A stretch of DNA of 64,000 nucleotides, from NCBI GenBank assembly GCA_000697355.1, contig JNEN01000714.1, forward strand, positions 62,001 through 126,000. The letters are read 5' to 3'. Made by a program: the position numbers and the translations under genes. Origin of the DNA: Syncephalastrum monosporum B8922. Taxonomy: Eukaryota > Mucoromycota > Mucoromycetes > Mucorales > Syncephalastraceae. A model generated the notes under the pieces. That model saw only the letters and a program-made list of their open reading frames with translations. It was not told where the DNA came from and searched no databases. The number at the start of each line of letters is the position of its first letter. Positions within the stretch are counted from its first letter, which is position 1. Shown here piece after piece: positions 54,722 through 64,000 of this stretch.

Positions 54722-57700
54722 CTATTTTCCTTGCCGCAGATTACAGCTATGATTGGATGTGTAACAGCTGCCTAGGCTACGCATTCGACCATCGAGCATC
54801 TCCGTCACATTCTCCTGATGGCCGTGACGCCGCCAAGACGAGTCACTGCTTGCGAACCAGTAGTCCGCGGTCCGATACTTCAGAACGCCATCCACTGCAC
54901 ATTTGAGAGAACGGAACTTCTCAAAGTTGATCAGACCTGGCTGATGCTCTGTAGGGTTTCCATCCAGTAGAAAGGTCAAGTCCTTGAGCACCAGTGGAAA
55001 GAATGGCATTACGGGCATCGTGACAACGGCGGCCAGCGCTTGACGATATGTCCCCATGTTATTGGTCACATCCAATAACCCCTGTAGCTCAGCGAGAGCT
55101 GCTGCTTCTCGACTAGGCAATGACACATCTTCCAATACGCGCGGGGCCGTTTGCAGACTTGATATGATGACCATCGCTGTATGGAAGTTGTTCCATTCTG
55201 TGCAAAGCTGTATAGGAAAAGGAAAAACATTCGTGGGCCGTGTCGGATTTAAAGCACATCTCAAAATATACCTTGGCAACAGTAATCAACTTGCGAAGAA
55301 GGGCTCGCTTATGCTTGGATGATTTTACAAGGTGGAATTCATGGGCAATCCAATGTGTGAGCTAAATATAAATCGATAAAGTCTTAGAAGGAGAGCACAT
55401 ACACAAAAAAAAGAGACGTATCCCATATACCATATTAGCACGGTTAGTCAGTGCACCTATGCCATCTTCGTTCACATCATCGTCATCCTCGTCTTCGTCT
55501 CTTTCTTCGCTGCCGTCAGCAGTAGAATCATCGCCCTTATCATGGCCGGAAAGTCTCTGTGTACGCCATCGTCCGTGAAGGTATTCATAAGCTGTGATAC
55601 TTCGAAATAAGTCGAAATCAGCCAGCGTGAGACATCGTGCAATATCATGCGGACAAAGCACGTTCAAGACGTTAGGCTCTGCTGCGGACGAAGCTAAAAA
55701 TAGGTCGGACGCCGTCGTGGATAAAGAAGACGTGGTCAACGAAGAGGATGACCAGAAAGGAAGAGGAGAGACATCCTCGATGCACACCTTTTCGTTCAGC
55801 AAGCGGTCGGCATGGCGCCGTTTACCACGGACCTACAGAGGCAGTAGAGAGCAGCGTCAGTTGCTGGCCTCCGTATAGCTTTTTATATTCTCACTTACTT
55901 GCGGGTCCATAGCTTTATAGAGAGCCCGCTTTGTTTCATCCTGGCCAGAAAGGCGTTCCAAGAAGCGATAGAGTTTATGAAGCAATGCATTGTCATTTTT
56001 AATAAAGTCAGCGTACTGGATGTCCACCCAGAGCAGGATAGCTTGAAGAATGCTATGCAAATAATAATCGTTAGTGGGCTGCCAAGTGGCGGTATCATTC
56101 GGAAGGAAATAAACTTTTCGAATTTACCGTGATTGTTCGCGGCGGCCCGATAAATGATACTTTTCAACCAGTCGCTGAAATAGGAGCATATCATCGATGA
56201 AAAAATGGTGGGTCAGGAGAAAGACATCCGCAAATTCAGGGTCTAAAAGCAGAAATTAAATAAAAAAAAATACAACCCATTTTCCTGTTTGTTGGTTTTC
56301 CCATCTGCCCATCTCACGTACCCTGCATAGCAGCACTTGTGCTCGTAAGCTCGGAAAGGAGCTTGTCGACCGTGCTAGCGATTAGGCGTGCAGACGAAAG
56401 CTGAGACTTGTTGGATGTGTCAAACACCATGACGACCTCACCATTTTCATATACACGCACAACATTAGCATCTTCTACAAGTTTGATGAAAAAATGAGGC
56501 ACGGTGACGCGATCGAATTGGGAATAAGTGAAAACAAACTTACCACATAGCGTGTATTTGCTCTGTGTCTGCGCACCTGTGGATCCGGCCGCCACAGCAG
56601 GTTGCTGACCTGACGTCGCGAGAGAGGAAGAAAGAGGAAGGGCCATGTAGGAACGCGTCAATGTAGAGGAGCTGGGGCCATGTTGACCTGCATTGCTATT
56701 GTTGTGTCGATGTGTATGTTGATAAAGCGGTGCGTTCTCCGTTATAGTGAAGTGCGATAGTCTCCCGTCGTGTTGAGAGGGATAACAAGGAGAAGGAGGA
56801 GATGGAGGTAAAGGAGCAGATGCGCTGGACCAGCCAGTAGTAGCGTGGATATCGCTGTCCTTATTGATGCTATTGTTATCACCCGTAATCGTTGGGTGTT
56901 GATGGTGTTGTTGATGCTGATCCTCGTTCTCCGAAAAAGCATGTGTCTGGGCAGAGTAAAAGGAAGATGGACTGGTGGGCTCCTCGATGTCACCAAGGCG
57001 TGCATCGACCCCGCATGTGCTTTGAAAACTTCCGCGCGTCGTAGGCATTGTATCATACGAGCACAAAGAGAAGCGATAACCGTCTGCATCACCCTGTTTG
57101 TCATTACTGTCTTCCTCGCTCGCTGACGAACGGTCGCTTTGGTTCGTCGGTGCACTTTGTTCGTCGATCTTGGACAGTGTCTTTTTGCTTAATAACAAGG
57201 ACGATGCCCCACGGTGATGGCCGACTCCGAGACTGGCGTTATCGCTTAACTCTGAGGCCGCTGTCGTGGTGGTCGTATGCGTGGACTGACTTTCATTGCC
57301 GTGTTGTAGAAAGAGCTCGTTCACGAGATGTAGAGAGCGCGGTGATGCTTGGATTTCTTTCCGAGATAGTGTACGACTATTTATCTTTGGCAACATCTCA
57401 TCTTCAGCCAGCTTTTCAAAAGGACCACGTAAGTGATAGGATCGAGGGTATCGGTGTCTTTTTTCCTCTTTGCTTTGTACCTGGAAATAAGGTTCATCGT
57501 CATCACTGCTGAGCGGCTCAGATAGTACGGGCCGCCCTTGCTGGTCCAAAGCAAAAAGGGAAGTGGGCTTCTTCTTTCGCTTCGCAAGCCGACGTAATGT
57601 CCCTGATGTGGCAGCCCAAGAAGAAGAAAAGGGCGAGGTTGGCGAAGAGAGCTTACTTTCGTTGTCGGCTGTCATTGATGTATCGGAGCGGGTGGATGAA

Positions 57701-59101
57701 CGACGTCGCACAAATCGAATGGCCAGTAACGATTTCATGACCTCACGTGCATTGGTGCCTGTTCTGTTCATCTTGGGCTCGCTGGAAACTGATCCTGAAG
57801 AAGTATTATCCCAGACCATGCCATAGTCATCAGCACCACAGGGCTGTGACCATGGTCTGGGCTTGCTTGAGTTGGATCGGCAGCGAACGGTAGAGCGATG
57901 GAGCGAAGCCGAGACGGAGGACGTCATGTAGGATGTGCTGCATTGAGATGATGATTGCTGGGCAGCGTTGCTGCCACTGCTGCCAGTAGTACTACAGTCT
58001 GTGCTGATAGTGAGCATACTAGTGTTGCTTCTGCTTCCGTTGCGTGGGTTGGAAAGTGTGCGCATAAGACGTCTGCCGACTGAAGAATGATTGTATTTTG
58101 CTGCCTTTTAATTCAAATACGAAGAAGAGAAAGTAAAATGCTCTTATTACTTTACCTGTGCCATACAAATCATCCCTGTTAAACAAAAAATAGACAAGAA
58201 GAGGGGAATGGGGGGTGGAAAGAATTTTGATTGAGTTTTCCACGTGAAGTATGCCATGACTCTTTTGGGAAAACTTACTGTCGACTGCCGTGTTTCTTCG
58301 TTGTTTGTACATTACTAGCAACAATTTCCAGCGCATCTAAAAGCTGATGGGCATGTAGCAAGATGGCCTTGCGGATAATCTACTATGTGGGAGTCGAAAC
58401 AAAACTGGCATGAATATATGTGATACATGGGAAGACAGTGCATGCATTATGGGTGGTACAAAAGTCTACCACACAGACCTCAAAGACAGAGCTGTTCTCG
58501 CTTCTTGCTAACAGATATTTGCGAACTTTTTTAGATGCTTCATCTTCTGCAAGACAGCTCTTCAGATAACGCAAATGTTCTAGAATGGCGTTGGCTTCCT
58601 GCTGCACAGTGGTCAGCAAAGTAGATAGTGGATTGACATCGGACGCCGACGGCGCCGTGGCTGTCAACGAGGATGCAACAGCACGTGGTGGTGATGAGCG
58701 CCTTTTACTGCTTCTGCTGCGATTGGATGGTTTGACAAAGCTATTTGTGGTGATGGCAATGTTAACAGATGCAGCAAATTTGGATGAGGCGTCCGACAAG
58801 GGTCGATCGAGCGAACTGCGCGTGCTGCTAAGGGTTGTGCCTAATATTGTCTGCGGTAAAAGGGTGATGATGGTGGAGAGCGCCGATATAAAGTCTTCAC
58901 AGTATGTCTAGATCGGATTTGCGATATTAGAGTTTCTTAGCCGTTTGCTTGGAGATCATTGTCAATCACACGCGTGACGACGAGGACACAATAACTCACG
59001 AGGCCTTGGTGACTGTTGTAACTAAGCCCGCAAAAGACGGATGCCAGGTCTACATGTTGTAATTTCTCCAGGACGAGGTTCTCTGGCGACACTATTGTCA
59101 T
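54722..59101 (-). CDS. RasGEF 2: second CDC25-type exchange factor, apparent frameshift
   Basis: Ten exons: 58999-59101 (ends 59000), 58479-58907, 58279-58379, 58156-58175 (20 nt), 56322-58100, 56128-56243, 55899-56052, 55431-55832, 55272-55361, 54722-55207. Start MTIVSPENLVLEKLQHVD is followed by helices (TYCEDFISALSTIITLLPQT), then a long Ser/Thr-rich region, and the RasGEF-N and RasGEF motifs DIARCLTLADFDLFRSITAY, LTHWIAHEFHLVKSSKHKRA, EWNNFHTAMVIISSLQTAP and FFPLVLKDLTFLLDGNPTEH. At 56217-56220 an extra base in an A run (T run in the gene) breaks the frame between DPEFADVF and LLTHHFFIDDMLL; with one base fewer the model is 1225 aa and every junction is in phase. No SH3 is seen at this N-terminus, unlike RasGEF 1. 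Confidence 0.85.
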
Positions 59102-60017
59102 GGAGACAAGATGGTGGTGGTGGTGGTGGTAAAGGGGATTGGGAGGGGAAAGAGAAAGGGAACAAAAAAAAAGAGTAAAAAGGAAAAAATGAGTATGCTA
59201 CGAGAGCTTAAGACCAGACCTACACGCCCTGAAGCTCCTAAATTTGCAGCTTAACACCACTCTTTGTATCCTTTGCCCTCTCAACGGTCTCCGCCTTGGA
59301 TGGATAAAGTGTTCATCCCCTTTTTATTTCACCTGACTGGTGGGAAGCAGATGCTGATTCAAGGAGCCCTTGGGGCCCCCCTTGGGCAGTAGGTTTCCCT
59401 TTTCCTGCAGTAGTGCGCAAACCAAAAGGGGTAAGACATATACCCACTTATCTTTGTGAATGCATATTGTTCCATGGCAGGATTGCATGTACCAGAGAAA
59501 AAGATGCTCCGCTTCGGCTCTCCGCCGCGCCTTTATATTTGTTCCTGGCATATGCTGACGTAAGATTTGATCGCACCCGCTTACCGGGGTTTTCCTTACG
59601 TAGCTGTTCCATGTGGAATTTTGAGTCGTGATAATTTGAGCGTGACTGGCAAACGAATGTATGAGAGAAGCCAAGGTGAATGTGGAATTTGAGAGAGTGG
59701 AGGATCAACGAAAGTGATCGCCTGAACGGATAGCTGAGTTGAATACAAGTAAATAAGGATGCCACACACAGACGCTTGACGCCCGAGAGCCCAATTTTTT
59801 TTGTTTGAACATCGGGTGTCACAGACTCGTTTTGGCTCAACTAGGGAAGCGATTTGCCGATGGAATAATTTCTATTTGATGCTTCTATCTGTAACCCAGG
59901 CTTAGGCTTCCTTTTTGTGTCTCTCTCTTTTCTATTATACCAACCTTCCTTTCTTTTCCCCGCGTCGCTTCTGTCCTCCGCCTTTCTGCTCACAACTCCT
60001 ATACAACCTGTACCAGC
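59102..60017. other. intergenic between RasGEF 2 and GT77-like gene
   Basis: Contains a GGT repeat (about 59108-59131) and a CT-rich stretch before the start at 60018. No gene is recognised. Confidence 0.5.
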
Positions 60018-61284
60018 ATGTCTTTTCCCGACCGGCCTGTTCGACGGGTACTGGTCGTCGTATCTGCTGCCTTTTTCGCATCGGTGCTGGCCTATCTCAC
60101 CCTGGTCGACCCCAGTCAGCAGACCTGGGTCGCTTCTAAGCAAACGGTGCAGGCCGGCTATTTGCAAGAACAGCAGCAGCACGCTTTCAATGCCACCACG
60201 CCCCAAGGCAACGCTAGCGATCCATGGCAGTGCACTTGCTATTCTTACGACGACACAACTCAGCCTCTGCCCAACCTCCAACCACAAAACACCACGCCCG
60301 CTGCAGCCCAAGAACACGGCGCAGCCTACCCGGTGATCGTCCCCGAAGGCTTTGCACCGCCACCCGAGGACTTGATGCACAAGATTAACGACAATCTGCT
60401 GGATGGACGGGTGCTCACCATTGCTACGGCAAACTTTGGCATGCGCGACTATGTATACAACTGGATCGAATCCCTCAAGCGTACCAACGAAGACAAGTTT
60501 TTGGTCTTCTGCCTCGATGACAAGCTCTACACGCACCTCGTGAATGCTGGATATGAAGCACACGCAGCCCATATACCCGAGTCATGGTTCCACCAAGACG
60601 TTCCTGCTGCTTTCGAGGAGTATTACACACCGAAGTACCGCGCCATCACCCACGCCAAGACACTTGTTGTCCAACGTCTACTCTATCTCGACATCACGGT
60701 GTTCTTCTCGGACGTCGACATTGTCTGGCTACGTCCACGGATGAGGGAGTACGTCCGAACTTTCCTCGATATCCGCAGGGAAACCCATGTCATATTTCAG
60801 CAAGAAGGACTCGATGAGCGCCAGGTCAATACCGGTTTCTTCATGATGCGTCCGACCTATGAAATGAAGCGCCTCCTTGCAGAGACGATCTACATTCAAG
60901 ATACCACGGAGAATATGACCCAGCAAGGCGCGCTCAACAAGGCGTTGGACGCTCTTGTCCTCGACATCCGTACTTCCAGCGTCGTTTTACTCGACGTCCT
61001 CTTCTTCCCCAATGGGTTCTCCTATTTCGACAACGATCTGCCGCGCACGCGAGGTATTGACCCTTACATTCTCCATGCCAACTACCGCGTAAGTTCAATC
61101 CAAAGCTATCTTTAATGTGGATTCACTCATTCTATGACAACAGATTGGTGACGCAAAACGCGAGGAGCTCCGGCAACGGGGATTCTGGTACCTCGATGAT
61201 GATTGGCTCAAGCGTGTGGATGCACAGACGGAACAGGCTTGGGAGGAAAACATGGATGCCATTATGCCAGGCAATGATGTTTAG
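60018..61284 (+). CDS. nucleotide-diphospho-sugar transferase, GT77-like, type II membrane protein
   Basis: Predicted 403 aa; exons 60018-61088 and 61144-61284. A short basic cytosolic N-terminus (MSFPDRPVRR) is followed by a signal anchor VLVVVSAAFFASVLAYLTLV, giving a Golgi type II topology. The stem is Gln/Thr/Pro-rich. The catalytic domain reads VLTIATANFGMRDYVYNWIE, CLDDKLYTHLVNAGYE, KTLVVQRLLYLDITVFFSDV and the DxD in SDVDIVWLR (near residue 232), then VNTGFFMMRPTYEMKRLL and FFPNGFSYFDNDLPRTR. This is the nucleotide-diphospho-sugar transferase fold of GT77 type; donor and acceptor are unknown. A role in wall or glycoprotein glycosylation is inferred. Confidence 0.88.
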
Positions 61285-61546
61285 ATAAGATTCACTGGTA
61301 GTAGTGTAGTAGTAGTAGCAACCATGGTAGTAGTAACTTATTTGATTCCATTTGAGCTGGCTGGCCCGGTTCACGCAAATCTTGTACAATAATAGACACC
61401 GGCAACGCCAAACTTAATAACGTATATATATACCCTTCCATCTTTATCCACCCACTGCGTTGTGTTCTTTAGCATGTATCAAGCGAAATTCCAGTGGAAG
61501 AAAAAAAAAGAATAGGGAGTTTCAGAACATCTCCTGCTTGTTGTTG

Positions 61547-62784
61547 CTACCAGTCATTGACGCGGCAAGGATGGACAGTGCGGCCCTTGGGTCCGGATCC
61601 GCCGCCTTCAAGAGAGAACTTCCAGTTATGCTTGGTACAGATCAAGGTATTTCCCATGACCTGACCCCACGCCGTCAGATCCACCTTCTTGTGCGGGCAA
61701 TACCGGTCGCATTCATACACGCCACCGGAAGCCGTACGCACCCGGATACGCTGGCTATCCACGGCCTGAATAGGTCGACCGCTGAAGGCAGGTGTGGCTT
61801 GCGATGGAGCTTTGGATATCTCGACTTCGCTGGCGCTGTCTGATGACTCGCTACTACTACTGCTGCTACTGCTATGGCTCTTACTCTTGCTCTTTTGGTT
61901 CCCCTAGAGTTCCTGAACGGGTTAATTCTTCTGAGGATGGATCATCTTGGGATATCCAGCTCCAACCTCTTTCTCTCCTTTCTCCGGAGCCGATGTGCCA
62001 TTGCGAAAAGTAGTGCGAGCAGTATCAGGTTGGACAGGTTCACCGATCATGGTATTGTTGTAGCGTGCTGCTTTCTTGTCTTTCTTCTCCTTCTTCTTGG
62101 CCTTCTTCTTCATCTTCTCGGCTATTTATATAGTTTCAGTGAAAAGAGTCACATGGATGGAACGAACGAAGAGAGAGACTTGCCATAATAGTTCTGTTCT
62201 GTATCCCATCCTGGTGTTACTGCCTCCCGCAGAAGGTCGCGGACCAACGGAAGTAGATCAATCACCTTTTCGCCATGTTTTAGCCTCCGAGTGACACAAG
62301 CTATGCCCTGCTCCCGGAGAGACGTACCTGCCAGCTGTGGTTCGAAAGCGATCGCAAGTCCCGTATCTGGTTTATCTGAGGTTAGTATCTGTTCCTATCC
62401 TGCCATTGGGTGGGCCACGGAAATGCCATGTCAGTAGGATACGAACGAAGTTGAGACGGTTGAGTTCGAGAACCCGAAGATCGCTGTCGATTTGGTCTTG
62501 CGACCACGATCGCTCGCAGCCAATCTGTTCAAGTAGCGTGGACACTCTCTGTGTTTGAAAGGACCGGTTATCGAACCATTCTGCTTCATCACTCGCATAC
62601 TAAGTACCATGGAATCAGGCAGTGAAGGTGCTTTCTCGCTCGCCGGGTTGTCAGGCAAGCCTATGTGCAGTCGTGAATGAGGGGACGTCTCATTGGTTAT
62701 ACGAAGGAGAACACTCGTACTGTTTTGATAATTCGCCATGTAGCTATCGAAGAGGGAGAAAGAACCGCCCTTGTGTTTACCCAT
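61547..62784 (-). CDS. Rieske [2Fe-2S] domain protein B, paralogue of gene A
   Basis: Predicted 283 aa; exons 62721-62784, 62608-62660, 62447-62548, 62328-62366, 62184-62265, 61967-62121, 61547-61903. The Rieske ligands are C-P-H (residues 234-236) and C-T-K-H (254-257), spaced as in gene A. The N-terminal module matches gene A piece by piece: MGKHKGGSFSLFDSYMANYQ, VSTLLEQIGCERSWSQDQID, LELNRLNFIRDLRSLSNHSW and VIDLLPLVRDLLREAV. Exons 3 and 4 are exactly as long as in gene A (102 and 39 nt). The linker is shorter but has the same Lys-rich then Ser-rich order, with GEPVQPDTARTTFRNGTS matching gene A. The intron at 62122-62183 is GC-AG (ATG|GCAAGT), and exon 4 could instead start three codons earlier. 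No signal peptide; soluble. Confidence 0.82.
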
Positions 62785-63449
62785 GTTGACGATGCAGTGG
62801 TGAATGAGGGGACAATAGCAAAAAGTTGTCAGTCAGTCAGCCAGTCAGCCAGTCAGCCAGTCAGCCAGTCAGTCCGTCAGTCAGTCAGTCAGTCAGTGAC
62901 CCCGCGCAGAGTCACACGCTAGTTTGATCATTAATTATTCCATTTGTTTGCATTCACGCCAAGTGCGTCCGAAAGTACGCGCAAAAGAAAGTTTGAGATC
63001 TGTATAGCTCTCTTTATCAGCGGGTGATCTTCATCATCAGGTGGGCTTAGCCATCTATTAGCAGCAAAGCTGATATGGATATGGACTGACCTGAATGTTC
63101 ATGTTTATATACCTGTGGAGGATGTCGTATACAGATCGTCATCCATGGTCTCGTCCTTCGCGCTGCATAATTATCTATGTACTCACTGGCTGTCCCTCAC
63201 ATGGCCACTGACGATAATTGTGGTCGATGCAAGTCATTTTATGCTGCAGGACCTCACGCAACAACCATGACATACAACGAAGGCTGGACTGGTGAATAGA
63301 AAGAATAATAATTTGGGCCGTCGTTTGATAGCTAGTTGGGGATAATGTGGTCGAGGGCTACCGATCTGGCGTGGGCTGATTGGGGTCGCAACGCTTTGAC
63401 AGCCGAACACGCGCGCTTTTGTGTCCACAGGCCTCTTTCCTTTTCCCGC
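62785..63449. other. intergenic with tetranucleotide repeat
   Basis: Promoter region for Rieske gene B (minus) and the tRNA-binding gene (plus), holding the CAGT/CAGC repeat at 62829-62897. No gene seen. Confidence 0.5.
62829..62897. repeat. CAGT/CAGC tetranucleotide microsatellite
   Basis: About 17 repeats of the TCAG unit with T/C alternation (GTCAGTCAGCCAGTCAGCC pattern), close upstream of Rieske gene B. Confidence 0.85.
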
Positions 63450-64000
63450 ATGTCCTTCCTTTTGAGACGAGCGCGTATCACACCCGTGTCAGCCCTGTCG
63501 CGCCGTTGTCTTCACGCCATCGCAGACAACGACCCTTTCCATCGTCTCAATCTCAGAGTCGGCAAGATCACAGACGTCGACGATCATCCCGATGGCAAGC
63601 ATCTTTATGTCGAAACAGGTCCGCTTCATTGACACTCTTTTAGTTTGCGTTGTTTGACTCCTCCTTATTCTTTTATCTAGTGAAGCTGGGTGAGCCCGAT
63701 GACAGGACCATCGTAAGTGGACTGCGGCCTTTTATGCCCAAGGAAGCACTCCAGGTATGAAGCTAGGAAACGGGATACCAAGAAGGAAATTGCAGCAGCG
63801 ACTGTATTAACGCGTACGTCCATTTGTGTGTATCAGGACAAGCTAGTTATCGTGGTAAGCAACATGAAACCCAGCAAATTCCGGGGTATCCGTTCCGAAG
63901 GCATGTTGCTGGCTGCATCGTCTCCTGCTTCTTCAGACGGCGCTGGGTCGCAGCAACCGCAGCAGCAGCAAATGGATACCGTCGAGCTATTACATCCACA
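63450..64000 (+). CDS. tRNA-binding domain protein (EMAP-II/Arc1-like), mitochondrial presequence, right end cut off
   Basis: Exons visible: 63450-63618, 63681-63754, 63837 to the window end. The N-terminus MSFLLRRARITPVSALSRR is Arg-rich and lacks acidic residues, like a mitochondrial presequence, then LNLRVGKITDVDDHPDGKHL begins an OB-fold tRNA-binding domain, continuing VKLGEPDDRTIVSGL, RPFMPKEALQ and DKLVIVVSNMKPSKFRGIRS with EGMLLAASSPAS. This is the EMAP-II/Arc1/TyrRS C-terminal type. No catalytic synthetase domain precedes it. The Gln-rich insert near 63951-63975 lies inside the domain. An upstream in-frame ATG at 63336 is less likely. Confidence 0.88.

Noticed and set aside
59841..60572. 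Long minus-strand open frame of about 240 codons overlapping the GT77-like gene
   Set aside because: It is antisense to a well-supported coding exon and its translation matches no known family; GC-rich codon positions make antisense frames open by chance.
62829..62897. CRISPR-like array
   Set aside because: Simple tetranucleotide microsatellite with no spacers; the genome is eukaryotic.

Overview
The window is a chromosomal segment of a filamentous fungus, most likely an early-diverging one of the Mucoromycota (Mucorales type). Evidence: genes are dense and single-copy, many carry several short (about 50-120 nt) spliceosomal introns, coding regions hold poly-Gln, poly-Ser and Lys-rich tracts, and the gene content is fungal (SIN3, SKI8, UTR4, a KRE9-like GPI protein, CDC25-type RasGEFs). 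The phylum is an inference and the genus cannot be named from the sequence. All gene models below were built by hand from splice signals, codon phase and family similarity; no search was run.

Layout. 0-4.4 kb: SIN3 (minus, 3' end cut off), divergent from a PNPOx/Alr4036-type gene (4.6-5.5). 5.7-8.9 kb: PNG1 peptide:N-glycanase and a secreted, membrane-anchored DUF7137-like protein. 8.9-11.6 kb: no gene seen. 11.6-18 kb: GDP-mannose pyrophosphorylase, TAD3 (tRNA A34 deaminase subunit), AIM22-type lipoate ligase, a small MGN- Tyr/Trp-rich protein, SKI8. 19.2-23.4 kb: RasGEF 1 (SH3 + two WW-like modules + RasGEF). 25.8 kb: small RVxF-type protein. 26.3-28.2 kb: no gene seen. 28.2-30.2 kb: mS41 mitoribosomal protein and Rieske-domain gene A. 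31-36.2 kb: UCH37-type deubiquitinase, a TMEM198-like multispan membrane protein, a DUF1206 membrane protein. 37.4-38.6 kb: a short shugoshin divergent from RLP24. 39.1-42.0 kb: a 13-exon multi-OB-fold protein with a zinc-ribbon-like insert. 42.3-51.2 kb: KRE9-like GPI protein, SNF1/KIN-like kinase with KA1-like tail, enolase-phosphatase UTR4, a beta-propeller protein, a thaumatin-like protein. 52.8-59.1 kb: PHD/ePHD protein and RasGEF 2 (apparent frameshift). 60.0-62.8 kb: GT77-like glycosyltransferase and Rieske-domain gene B. 63.4 kb to the end: a tRNA-binding (EMAP-II/Arc1-like) gene cut by the right edge.

There is no operon-like pathway logic; most genes are housekeeping. Functional threads: chromatin and chromosome segregation (SIN3, PHD/ePHD, shugoshin), RNA and translation (TAD3, SKI8, RLP24, mS41, tRNA-binding protein), protein quality control (PNG1, UCH37), cell wall and glycosylation (GDP-mannose pyrophosphorylase, GT77, KRE9-like, thaumatin) and Ras signalling (two RasGEFs). 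The points most worth a second look are the pair of Rieske proteins sharing an unrecognised N-terminal helical module, the multi-OB protein with RPA1/SHLD2-like layout, six GC-AG introns with an identical GCAAGT donor, and the frameshift in RasGEF 2.
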